From positions 4,402,001 to 4,466,000 of the forward strand of contig OZ253953.1 of assembly GCA_965267335.1 (NCBI GenBank): 64,000 bases of DNA. Reading direction: 5' to 3'. The position numbers and the translations under genes were made by a program. Under the pieces are notes generated by a model. That model searched no databases and had not been told where the DNA came from. It worked only from the letters and a program-made list of their open reading frames with translations. This DNA is from G965267335 sp965267335 (GTDB lineage: Bacteria; Bacteroidota; Bacteroidia; Cytophagales; JAAEPT01). Shown here piece after piece: positions 44,615-51,892 of this stretch (within the stretch, counting starts at the first letter, position 1; each line of letters begins with the position of its first letter).

Positions 44615-44935
44615 TTAACAATCTAACCTTAAGCTATTATGGAGTATGTAAAGACTTCGAAATGCAGAAATTGGATTTGGCTCACAATACGATGTGGTCG
44701 CAGAATGATCACCTTCATCCATAAAAAGTGTTACATTCTGAAGTCTGTTTTTGTGTGATTTTTCCTGTTGGGCATAAATCCATACTTCTTCTTCGATCCC
44801 TTCTTTAGATTCCTCCTTCTGTTCCTGAGCTTGCTCGTTCAGGTCAACCTGCCTTTCATCTCCGAGCAGGGTTGAAGGAAATCCAAGCTGGACAGCCAGA
44901 ATTACTATGGACAATATGATTCGTATAAGTTTCAT
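44615..44935 (-). CDS. Secreted acidic protein of cassette 1 (A1)
   Basis: The 106-residue product has a signal peptide (residues 1-25), a Gln/Glu/Lys-rich acidic stretch (30-50) and a C-terminal end FRSLYILHNSLRLDC. The last part matches the A2 product (LYILYASLKLDYC) closely, while the middle diverges. It begins cassette 1, 28 bp after the shared operator block. The conserved C-terminus with a terminal Cys could be a processed peptide, a docking tail or a disulphide site. No known family is recognised. Confidence 0.65.
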   Translation of the reverse strand: MKLIRIILSIVILAVQLGFPSTLLGDERQVDLNEQAQEQKEESKEGIEEEVWIYAQQEKSHKNRLQNVTLFMDEGDHSATTSYCEPNPISAFRSLYILHNSLRLDC

Positions 44936-44963
44936 TATTGATATATCTCTAAGATAGCGAAAT

Positions 44964-45017
44964 CATTTCATATATTTTTATTTATATTTTTTATGGTATT
45001 CATAAACTATAGTTATG
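44964..45017 (-). promoter_or_regulatory. Shared LysR-type operator block upstream of cassette 1
   Basis: The core is TTATG-GTATT-CATAA (44991-45005), a 15-bp inverted repeat of the T-N11-A type bound by LysR regulators. CATAA-N7-TTATG continues to 45017. About 44 bp (from 44964) match the copy at 48604-48647 at 41 positions. The core begins 55 bp upstream of the A1 ATG. Confidence 0.7.
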
Positions 45018-45018
45018 A

Positions 45019-45996
45019 TTATCCTAATAAAGTAATCAGTGTGAAATAAAACGGAATCCCTATGATGACATTGATTGGAAACGTAATACCGAGGGCCATT
45101 GGCAAGTACAGGCTCATATTTGCTGACGGTGCAATGCTTTTCATTGCTGCCGGTACCGCTATGTAGGAAGCACTGGCTCCCAGAATAGCAAAGAGTAACT
45201 GATTTCCCGGGTCATCAAGAAATATGCGGCTTATAAAAAGAGCCAATAGACCATTTATGAAAGGAAAAAGAGCTGCAAACGCCAGGGGAAAAATTCCTTT
45301 CTTTAGTAGTACATTGATTTGCTTACCACTATTAAGTCCTTTGTCCAGGAGAAATACCGCCAGGAAACCTTTGAATATATCTGTTGTGAACGGTTTGATA
45401 CCTTGTGCTTGCTCTTCGGATGCAAGGGCCCCAATTAGCAAACTGCCAAGGATCAAAATTACACTACCATTCGTAACTGCTTGTTTGAAAGCGGAACCCA
45501 TCGACTGGCCTTCTTTATTTCCCAGATCATATTTCTTTTTTAACCACGCTCCTACAATAATAGCAGGTGCTTCCATGAGTGCCATTACTGCAATCATATA
45601 ACCCGCAAAGCCAACTTGTTCAAAATCCAGAAAAGATATTGCCGTAACAAAAGTTACTGTGCTCACCGAACCGTAAGAAGCCGAAATTGCTACCGCATTA
45701 TCCAGACTCAGCTTTCTCTTCAGAAAATAAAAGGAATAGAAGGGAACAAAAACGGCCATAAATAATCCTAAAGACATTGAGAGCAATATCTCGAGATTAA
45801 GAGTACTATGCGCTAGTTCCTGGCCGCCTTTGAACCCAATAGACAGAAGTAAATAAGCAGATATAAACTTTGATGAGTTTTCCGGTATCTGAAGATCACT
45901 CTTCAACTGAACGGCCACTACCCCCAGCACAAAGAACAGAAGGGCAGGGTTCGTTATGTTGTCAAACAGAATACTTAACTCCATCTCAGTCTTCAA
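45019..45996 (-). CDS. Sodium-dependent bicarbonate transport permease (SbtA family)
   Basis: The 325-residue protein has about ten spans with the SbtA-type inverted repeats: FISAYLLLSIGFKGGQEL, ASYGSVSTVTFVTAI in the first half, and ASASYIAVPAAMKSIAP with LPMALGITFPINVIIGIP in the second. The family takes up HCO3- with Na+. The start overlaps the stop of the 86-residue upstream gene by 11 bp, and the pair is controlled from the block at 46294-46337. No SbtB-type PII protein is found beside it. Confidence 0.9.
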   Translation of the reverse strand: MKTEMELSILFDNITNPALLFFVLGVVAVQLKSDLQIPENSSKFISAYLLLSIGFKGGQELAHSTLNLEILLSMSLGLFMAVFVPFYSFYFLKRKLSLDNAVAISASYGSVSTVTFVTAISFLDFEQVGFAGYMIAVMALMEAPAIIVGAWLKKKYDLGNKEGQSMGSAFKQAVTNGSVILILGSLLIGALASEEQAQGIKPFTTDIFKGFLAVFLLDKGLNSGKQINVLLKKGIFPLAFAALFPFINGLLALFISRIFLDDPGNQLLFAILGASASYIAVPAAMKSIAPSANMSLYLPMALGITFPINVIIGIPFYFTLITLLG

Positions 45997-46246
45997 TTTT
46001 TATGGTCAACTTCTTTTCCATTTTGACAGTCTTACCAAATTGCTCCGCCATAAGTATGAACTTGTGTAAAGTCAGGCTGTTCATATTCTTAAGTTCAACC
46101 TGGTTGTCGTCATTCCAGACAAGATTGTTCTTATTGTATTCTCCTTTTTCTTTAAGCAACTTTATAAAAGCTTCCTTTAGGTTGCCAGAGCTCACCTGAG
46201 CACCTACCCCTTTGTTGATGATGTTTGATTCAATTGTTATAGTCAT
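45986..46246 (-). CDS. 86-residue protein coupled to the bicarbonate permease
   Basis: The product is soluble, with a mixed alpha/beta composition, a Lys/Asn-rich middle (KLLKEKGEYNKNNLVWNDDN) and a C-terminus KKLTIKIED. It resembles neither SbtB nor another PII protein. It overlaps the permease gene and lies first in its operon, divergent from the lysR gene, so a regulatory or partner role is likely only by context. No family is recognised. Confidence 0.6.
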   Translation of the reverse strand: MTITIESNIINKGVGAQVSSGNLKEAFIKLLKEKGEYNKNNLVWNDDNQVELKNMNSLTLHKFILMAEQFGKTVKMEKKLTIKIED

Positions 46247-46293
46247 GATTAATAGCGTTTGATTTTTACAAAGCTAGATATAATTATTCATCA

Positions 46294-46337
46294 ATTTTTA
46301 TTTATATTTATTATCTAATACATAAACAATAGTTATG
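46294..46337. promoter_or_regulatory. Shared LysR-type operator block between the permease operon and lysR
   Basis: The block has the same layout as the two cassette blocks: an ATTTTTATTTATATTT tract, TTATC-TAATA-CATAA (46311-46325), then N7 and TTATG (46333-46337), the last including the lysR start codon. It is oriented with respect to the leftward permease operon exactly as in the two cassettes, about 64 bp from that gene's ATG. It would also let the regulator repress itself. Confidence 0.7.
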
Positions 46338-47255
46338 AATTATACATTGCACCAACTGCAGATATTCGTTAAAGTGTGTGAGTTACAGAGCATTACAAAA
46401 GCCTCTGAAGAGCTTTTTCTTACTCAACCTGCCGTCTCTATACAGCTGAAAAAGCTGCAGGATCAATTTGAAATTCCACTCACTGAAGTCATCGGCAGAC
46501 AGCTGTACATCACTGATTTTGGACGGAAAATTGAAGAGGCAAGCCGAAGGTTACTCGGAGAAGCAGAAGGTATTACGAATACCGTAAACGAGTACAAAGG
46601 ACTTCTCACGGGTGACATAACAATTTCATCAGCTTCCACCGGAAAATATGTGATCCCTTATTTTTTAAGTGATTTTGCCTCAAAGTACCCTGGGGTAAAT
46701 ATCACAATTGATGTGACCAACAAATCTAGAGTGGTGCAAAGCCTGGAACAAAACAAAACGGACTTTGCATTGGTATCGGTGCTACCAGAACATATCGCGG
46801 TTAAGCGAATGGAATTAATGGAAAACGAGCTCTTACTCGTGGCAGGAAAAGCTTCGCAACTAAGCACAAAAAAGCCTCTTCAGCCCAAGGACTTATCTGA
46901 GCTTCCTATGATTTTCCGGGAAAAAGGGTCAGCCACAAGAGGTGCCATGGAGAACTATCTGGAAAAGCTCGGAGTAGAGGTTCAATCACGACTGGAGCTG
47001 GTTTCAAATGAAGCAGTAAAGCAAGCGGTCATTGCCAACCTGGGGTACTCAATTATGCCACGCATTGGTATGAGAACCGAACTTGAAATTGGCAAGTTAA
47101 TCAACATTCCAGCAAAAGGATTACCAATTAAAACCCATTGGAACCTCATCTACAATGAAAGCAAAATTCTGTCACCCGCTTGCAATGCCTTACTGGATCA
47201 CATCGCTCAACACAAAGATGAGATTATTAAAACCCACTTTGACTCAGTAAAATAA
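46335..47255 (+). CDS. LysR-type transcriptional regulator
   Basis: The 306-residue protein has the N-terminal winged helix-turn-helix (LHQLQIFVKVCELQSITKASEELFLTQPAVSIQLKKLQ) and a two-lobed effector domain beginning GDITISSASTGKYVIPYFL. Its overall pattern is like CbbR/CmpR-type regulators of carbon assimilation. It lies between the permease operon and the cassettes, and the three shared operator blocks suggest that it controls all three leftward units. The ligand is unknown. Confidence 0.9.
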   Translation: MNYTLHQLQIFVKVCELQSITKASEELFLTQPAVSIQLKKLQDQFEIPLTEVIGRQLYITDFGRKIEEASRRLLGEAEGITNTVNEYKGLLTGDITISSASTGKYVIPYFLSDFASKYPGVNITIDVTNKSRVVQSLEQNKTDFALVSVLPEHIAVKRMELMENELLLVAGKASQLSTKKPLQPKDLSELPMIFREKGSATRGAMENYLEKLGVEVQSRLELVSNEAVKQAVIANLGYSIMPRIGMRTELEIGKLINIPAKGLPIKTHWNLIYNESKILSPACNALLDHIAQHKDEIIKTHFDSVK

Positions 47256-47283
47256 AAAAGGTAGTGACTTGGAATCACTACCT
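47253..47283 (-). terminator. Rho-independent terminator of cassette 2
   Basis: AGGTAGTGA (47259-47267) and TCACTACCT (47275-47283) form a 9-bp stem with a 7-nt loop. On the minus strand it is followed by a U run (47253-47259), so it ends the S2 transcript; on the plus strand it overlaps the end of lysR without a U run. Confidence 0.82.
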
Positions 47284-47327
47284 CGTGTTAGACAAACTAC
47301 TAGCTATGTGTGGGAGTTATGAGAGAG

Positions 47328-47762
47328 TTAGTCGTTAATTCTTTTCAGATTAAAGTATTCATAGTCATTATAGGAGCCTCTCAGCTCCAAAAGATCTACT
47401 ATACTTGAAAATGGTGTTTTGTATTTATTACCTAGCAAGGCTATGATTTGCTCTATCACGGTGTGCTTGTAATATCCGTGATGTCTCACTTTCCTGTAGG
47501 AATCACCCGTTCGTTGTCGGCTCGAAAGGTTATTATTCTCACCTTGTCGGAGACCTGAGAGATGCTCTACAGTAATTCCAAGCAACTGCTTTTTAGCCAG
47601 ATAAATATTGGACCTAAATCGGTCTTTATAGGCTTGTTCGAATATTCTATTCACTAATATATCTGCCCTATTTCTATCTCCGACAATAGTCATACAAGCT
47701 TCATGAACCAACTCCTTGTGTTGTCCATATATGTCGTGGTTTCTGTTTTGAATATTTATCAT
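47328..47762 (-). CDS. Degenerate sigma-factor-like protein of cassette 2 (S2)
   Basis: The 144-residue product is the paralogue of S1: VNRIFEQAYKDRF...YLAKKQLLGITVEHLS matches the region-2-like part, and FSSIVDLLELRGSYND the region-4-like part, less well preserved. A basic middle segment with RTGDSYRKVRHHGYYKH is specific to it. It is last in cassette 2, after three small peptide genes. The function is inferred as regulatory from the similarity only. Confidence 0.6.
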   Translation of the reverse strand: MINIQNRNHDIYGQHKELVHEACMTIVGDRNRADILVNRIFEQAYKDRFRSNIYLAKKQLLGITVEHLSGLRQGENNNLSSRQRTGDSYRKVRHHGYYKHTVIEQIIALLGNKYKTPFSSIVDLLELRGSYNDYEYFNLKRIND

Positions 47763-47796
47763 AGCTAATCTATTTTTTGGTCTTAATGGTTTCCAT

Positions 47797-47892
47797 TTAC
47801 CGGACTAACATTGCCAGAATAATCATTTTGAAATAGATCAAGACGGCAACAGTATTTGGTCTCTTTCTTATATATTGTTTAACAACTTTCAT
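47797..47892 (-). CDS. 31-residue membrane peptide P4
   Basis: A complete small gene, ATG at 47892, TAA at 47797-47799. It has the family length and the invariant Met1, Pro12, Leu18 and Lys22, with QYIRKRPNTVAVLIYFK in the core, but the Gly-Val after Pro is replaced by Asn-Thr. It is the most divergent of the four, and lies 35 bp before the S2 start. Predicted single span with basic N-terminus. Confidence 0.68.
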   Translation of the reverse strand: MKVVKQYIRKRPNTVAVLIYFKMIILAMLVR

Positions 47893-47912
47893 GGCTAATT
47901 GTTTTAGTGAAT

Positions 47913-47930
47913 GGGGGGCATATGCCCCCC
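47913..47930. repeat. Perfect 18-bp palindrome between P3 and P4 genes
   Basis: GGGGGGCATATGCCCCCC is fully self-complementary. It lies 8 bp after the P3 stop and 20 bp before the P4 ATG on the minus strand. The spot corresponds to the terminator hairpin between P1 and S1 in cassette 1, but it lacks a U run. It may be a processing or stability hairpin, or a DNA site. Confidence 0.6.
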
Positions 47931-47938
47931 AATTTATT

Positions 47939-48034
47939 TTATCCTAGTAATAGTGCTACAGCAAAGATTTTAGTGAAAAACAGAGCAACAATTACACCTG
48001 GATATCTTCTAGTTATTTTTGTTAGAGTTTTCAT
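47939..48034 (-). CDS. 31-residue membrane peptide P3
   Basis: ATG at 48034, TAA at 47939-47941. The core RRYPGVIVALFFTK (residues 9-22) is nearly identical to P1 and P2, with codons that differ at third positions. A run TTTTTTAAC sits upstream, as before P1. Predicted single span with basic N-terminus and aliphatic tail. Confidence 0.78.
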   Translation of the reverse strand: MKTLTKITRRYPGVIVALFFTKIFAVALLLG

Positions 48035-48094
48035 AATTCTAAATATTTAATGTTAAAAAATTACTTCAGCTTTCATTTTGAATGGGCCAGCTCA

Positions 48095-48190
48095 TCAAGC
48101 TAGTGTGATCGTCAAAATGAACATTTTTGTGAAATACAGTGCCACTAGGACACCCGGATATTTTCGAATAAATTTTGTTAGACTATACAT
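48095..48190 (-). CDS. 31-residue membrane peptide P2
   Basis: ATG at 48190, TGA at 48095-48097. The core FIRKYPGVLVALYFTK (residues 7-22) is nearly the same as P1 and P3. The N-terminus begins MYSLTK, with fewer Lys than P1. It is first of the three peptide genes in cassette 2, about 48 bp after A2. Confidence 0.78.
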   Translation of the reverse strand: MYSLTKFIRKYPGVLVALYFTKMFILTITLA

Positions 48191-48237
48191 GTTCGTAAAC
48201 TTTTAAATTTCAATTATTACTTAGTGGTCGGAAAAAA

Positions 48238-48570
48238 TCAGGCCTGGCAATAATCTAATTTCAAGCTTGCGTACAAGATGTACAGGTTATGATATGCTGC
48301 CGTTGCGAAAGGACTTTCGTAAGCAGTTGCATAAAGAGTAGTTTCTGATGGTTCTGTAGATGAGTATTTGGAATGAGATCGCTTCGATTGTACCTCTTCC
48401 GCCTCCACAAGTAAAACCAATTCCTCGACTGTGTCTTCGTTGGTCTCATTGCTCTCCTCCTTAGCCTCAGTCCTCTGCTCTTCCGAAGTGTAGGTCTCCA
48501 GTAAGCCGACTGCTAGCTCCAACTGAAAAGTTAGGAGTGAGAGAGCTAATATGTATTTAATAATACTCAT
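48238..48570 (-). CDS. Secreted acidic protein of cassette 2 (A2)
   Basis: The ATG at 48570 (MSIIKYILAL) is preferred over an upstream TTG because it gives a normal signal peptide. The product has about 110 residues: signal peptide, a long Glu/Thr-rich acidic stretch and a C-terminus with HNLYILYASLKLDYC, matching A1's end. It begins cassette 2, 33 bp after the shared operator block. Confidence 0.65.
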   Translation of the reverse strand: MSIIKYILALSLLTFQLELAVGLLETYTSEEQRTEAKEESNETNEDTVEELVLLVEAEEVQSKRSHSKYSSTEPSETTLYATAYESPFATAAYHNLYILYASLKLDYCQA

Positions 48571-48603
48571 GTCATTTATCTGATGACACAAATATTACAA
48601 AAA

Positions 48604-48658
48604 CATTTTATATATTTTTATTTATATTTTTTATGGTAAACATAAACAAATATTTATG
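48604..48658 (-). promoter_or_regulatory. Shared LysR-type operator block upstream of cassette 2
   Basis: The core is TTATG-GTAAA-CATAA (48631-48645), with N8 to TTATG at 48654-48658. The tract ATTTTTATTTATATTTTTTA is identical to the cassette 1 block. The core begins about 60 bp upstream of the A2 ATG. Confidence 0.7.
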
Positions 48659-48687
48659 TTTACTTAACGGAAGGAATTCCCGATAAA

Positions 48688-48879
48688 TTAATTGCTTCTT
48701 TTTACTTCAACAGCCCTTTTACCCTTCGGGCTGTCAAGGACTTCAAAAATCACTAAATCTCCCGTAGTAATCTGATCAACCAAACCCTTCTCGTACACCA
48801 CAATTTCTTCTCCGGATTCGGTTAATACAATTCCTACTCCTTGCTCCTCGTTATAGAGCCTTACTTTACCTTTTGCCAT
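48688..48879 (-). CDS. Divergent cold-shock-domain protein
   Basis: The 63-residue product has the size and strand order of a CspA-type OB fold: GKVRLYNEEQGVGIVL (RNP1-like region, normally KGFGFI), GEEIVVYEKGL and GDLVIFEVLDSPKGKRAVEVK. The aromatic residues that stack on RNA in RNP1 are replaced by Val/Ile, so nucleic-acid binding may be weak or lost. It stands alone, upstream of (and transcribed toward) the A2 promoter region. Confidence 0.75.
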   Translation of the reverse strand: MAKGKVRLYNEEQGVGIVLTESGEEIVVYEKGLVDQITTGDLVIFEVLDSPKGKRAVEVKRSN

Positions 48880-48945
48880 TACTGTACTTTAATATCCTGG
48901 TTGAAAAATACTTACTATTACAAAAGTACAAATTCTTTAAAAACC

Positions 48946-50403
48946 TTACTCCTTATTTCTCAATAAAAAGCCTGGTCTTTTTAGATGGGGATTGCGCCAA
49001 GTTCTGACCATTTCAAGGAATTGATTGTCATTATTTTCTGCTGCTCGAGCCAGGACGACTTGCCAATCACTCTCCTTCAAAAAGTAATAGCCTGGAATTA
49101 ACTTAAAATAATACTGTTTATCTACCCCTAAATAAAACTTAAGATCACCCTCTGTCAGGTCAGTAGCTATGCGCCAGAGCAACTCATCTTTTACTTCATA
49201 TTCCGGTTGCCACGGCAGTACATCCTTCCCGGTCTCATAAGTCAAATACTCAGCCAAGGCCTTATGTCCAATGACCAACTCTGACTCTACATACGCTGGG
49301 TTCTGAGCCAATTTATTCTTTATCAGCTCATATTGGTGATATGGAGGGTCATGAAGCTTTGGATCATACCCAACACCAATCGACAACCCAAGCCCTGCAA
49401 TGATTGATATTGTTGGAATCCAAGCAGTTTTATATTCAACGGGAATGGCAATTAATAGCAGAGGAATTATTAAAGCATAGCTAAGGTAAAGCCTTAAGGC
49501 CAACCCATCATCCGCCCACCGCAAAAAAGGAAAGAGGAACAAAAATCCCAGAACCAATAAGGCCCTCGTTAAAGATGAAACAGACCGATATCGTTTCACT
49601 CCGAAAAACAAAGCCACAAGAAAAACCAGGTCAAGAGCAATCATCATGATCCATGTGACCGACTCGACATGGTCCATTCCCAAGCTATTTATAAAACTCA
49701 TCGATGCCCATTGAGGCTGTGCAGAAAGCATATTTGAAAAGCGTTCTACATCCGCTAAAGCCAGTAACCCCGGGAACAGTAATGTAATCAGGATCATAAG
49801 TACAACGGCACTCATCAATATCAAAATCACCTTCTTATTCAACAGACGATCGCTATAGTACACAACCAGTGTGATGCAACACATACCAAAAGTCAGTTTA
49901 TGCCCAAAGAAATTAATCAAAAGTACCAACAGAGGAAGCCAGATTCGCCTATTTCCCAAAGTGTAGATAAACCAAAGAAAAAGGACCATACCTAGCATGT
50001 TCTTTGGATACTGAGCCGCTACGAAATGAACAAAGGGATTGAGCACTACGAGTACCACACCAATTAAAGTCTTGTTTTCACTTTGGGTTCTTTGAAGCAG
50101 TATCATAGCCGCCAACACTACGAAGCCCCCAGAAAGAATACTCATCAGCACTTTGTAGCCAAGCACATAATCCCCTCCGAAGAAATAACCCATCATCATG
50201 ACCAACGGGTGAATTAAAGAAGCTGAAGGACTGTGCATGGCTCCTTCTTCGGCCAGTGATTTCGCTTGAATCAGATAAAAATAACTATCCCAACCGTTGG
50301 CATAAGGAGTTTCCGAAAGATTAAGGAATGTAATTATGGCAACCGCACTGAATAACAGAGTTCCGATTATCCAATAACGGTATTTGGCCAATGAGTTACT
50401 CAA
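48946..50403 (-). CDS. GT-C-like integral membrane protein
   Basis: The 485-residue protein has about ten to twelve spans. The first periplasmic loop has NGWDSYFYLIQAKSLAEEGAMHSP, with an acidic residue and a pattern seen in GT39/ArnT-like glycosyltransferases, and the C-terminus is soluble. It starts at TTG 50403, overlapping the stop of the dipeptidase gene by 8 bp, and ends the five-gene operon. A glycosyl transfer role is likely, but the substrate is not evident. Confidence 0.6.
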   Translation of the reverse strand: MSNSLAKYRYWIIGTLLFSAVAIITFLNLSETPYANGWDSYFYLIQAKSLAEEGAMHSPSASLIHPLVMMMGYFFGGDYVLGYKVLMSILSGGFVVLAAMILLQRTQSENKTLIGVVLVVLNPFVHFVAAQYPKNMLGMVLFLWFIYTLGNRRIWLPLLVLLINFFGHKLTFGMCCITLVVYYSDRLLNKKVILILMSAVVLMILITLLFPGLLALADVERFSNMLSAQPQWASMSFINSLGMDHVESVTWIMMIALDLVFLVALFFGVKRYRSVSSLTRALLVLGFLFLFPFLRWADDGLALRLYLSYALIIPLLLIAIPVEYKTAWIPTISIIAGLGLSIGVGYDPKLHDPPYHQYELIKNKLAQNPAYVESELVIGHKALAEYLTYETGKDVLPWQPEYEVKDELLWRIATDLTEGDLKFYLGVDKQYYFKLIPGYYFLKESDWQVVLARAAENNDNQFLEMVRTWRNPHLKRPGFLLRNKE

Positions 50404-51865
50404 TACAGATCGGTACGTTGGCTACCGGATGTCCACCCGGCTTGATAAGGGAGTAGTGCCACCATTCGGTACGAATTGGACGAAATCCGGCACTTTCCAG
50501 AGTAGATTTCAAAAGAAGCCTATTGGCTTTTACGGTATCAGCCAGCTCCTCATAAGCATGCCACGCCTCTCTTCCAAAGTGATCAAAACCCGTCCCCATA
50601 TCCAGCTCGTTGCCATCCATATTTACCAAAGTAATGTCAACTGCAGCTCCTCGGTTATGCATTGATCCTTTGGCCGGATCCGCAACATACCCCGGATGTG
50701 GATAGATCTCCCACATTTTCTTCTGGATATCCAGTGGTCGATAGCAATCAAAAAACTTTATTCTAAATCCTTTTTGCCTGAATTGATTCTGAGCCTTGAG
50801 AAGTGCCTTGGCTGCATCTTCTCTCAAAAAGCAATTGGCACAACCTTCATAGACATCCTTTTTTAGAAAGTTGTTATCACTCGCATACCGCATATCGTAG
50901 GCGTAGCCGGCTTCAGGATAACATTCCTTAATGTTTACAAAATAGTGCTTATATAACTTTCTGAGCATTAGCTCGACTACACCTCCCTCAATATCCTTTT
51001 CAGTTACAGTAACCTCCTGGTCACCCAATAGTATTGCAGCGCGTGTGGAGTCTGCCGATTTCACCGACCAGCTACCGGATAACTCTTCTACCTCACTTTT
51101 ACTTCCGGACTTTGATAGATATTGAAAGGTTTTGTCCGACTTCAGGAGTAACTCGCTAAACTTATCGTATTGGATGTATTTGTCTCTGAAACTTTCTCTC
51201 AGCCCATACTCGAATTCTGTCACTATTGAAGAATCCTCTCCGAAAATTGAATAATTCCCTAATCGATTGTTGATCAAATCCTCTAGAGGAGTACCCTTCA
51301 GTTGTTCTACAAACTTATTGTCTGAAGTACAAACTAATTTTATATCCAAAGAGTAAGGTTTGCCTTCCTTATCAAGTACCTGAAGTCCGCCAAAACCAAT
51401 TACTTTATCCGGATTCTGACCTGTTACAACCCTGTAACCACCCGGCCGTTCGTAAATGACGAATCGCTCATCAACACATTCCTCGATGATTAGTTTTATT
51501 TTCTTGACTTCATTGTCGACTGGAATTGATTCTGATATCGGAATGGCTAGAGACTCAACTTCATCATTATATATAACCACAACCTTTGATATCCAGGCTC
51601 TTTCCGGCAGGTTGTCCAGAGACAATTCTGAAACATAGATTTTTTCCTCAAAGCTAATCTCAATAGTATTTCCTGCCCCGCTCCCTTTCGGAAACACATA
51701 TCCGTCTCCGGCCTTTGAAAACAACCCGGTAAGTGTGCATTTTAAAGGCTTTGCCTGAACCTTTTCTTCCGGAACAAAAGTATCCTGAGACTGCTCTGCT
51801 TCATCCTCACTTTTGGGTGTGCAAGCAAACGAAAATAGAATAATGGAATAGAGGATATATTTCAT
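50396..51865 (-). CDS. D-Ala-D-Ala dipeptidase lipoprotein with N-terminal glycan-binding-like region
   Basis: The signal peptide ends in the lipobox SFACTP. Residues 40-330 include a discoidin/NADase-type glycan-binding-like region and a middle part with TPLEDLINNRLGNYSIF. The last 190 residues are a VanX-type M15 peptidase: RYASDNNFLKKDVY, FFDCYRPLDIQKKMW, SMHNRGAAVDIT (zinc His and Asp) and EWWHY (catalytic Glu and zinc His). It probably trims D-Ala-D-Ala or related peptides in cell-wall turnover. It is not itself a resistance determinant. Confidence 0.85.
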   Translation of the reverse strand: MKYILYSIILFSFACTPKSEDEAEQSQDTFVPEEKVQAKPLKCTLTGLFSKAGDGYVFPKGSGAGNTIEISFEEKIYVSELSLDNLPERAWISKVVVIYNDEVESLAIPISESIPVDNEVKKIKLIIEECVDERFVIYERPGGYRVVTGQNPDKVIGFGGLQVLDKEGKPYSLDIKLVCTSDNKFVEQLKGTPLEDLINNRLGNYSIFGEDSSIVTEFEYGLRESFRDKYIQYDKFSELLLKSDKTFQYLSKSGSKSEVEELSGSWSVKSADSTRAAILLGDQEVTVTEKDIEGGVVELMLRKLYKHYFVNIKECYPEAGYAYDMRYASDNNFLKKDVYEGCANCFLREDAAKALLKAQNQFRQKGFRIKFFDCYRPLDIQKKMWEIYPHPGYVADPAKGSMHNRGAAVDITLVNMDGNELDMGTGFDHFGREAWHAYEELADTVKANRLLLKSTLESAGFRPIRTEWWHYSLIKPGGHPVANVPICIE

Positions 51866-51892
51866 GGGAACGAAGATAGTAAGATTGTGTAA

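Noticed and set aside
45986..46246. SbtB-type PII regulator next to the permease
   Set aside because: The 86-residue protein lacks the PII ferredoxin-like pattern and T-loop motifs and is too short.
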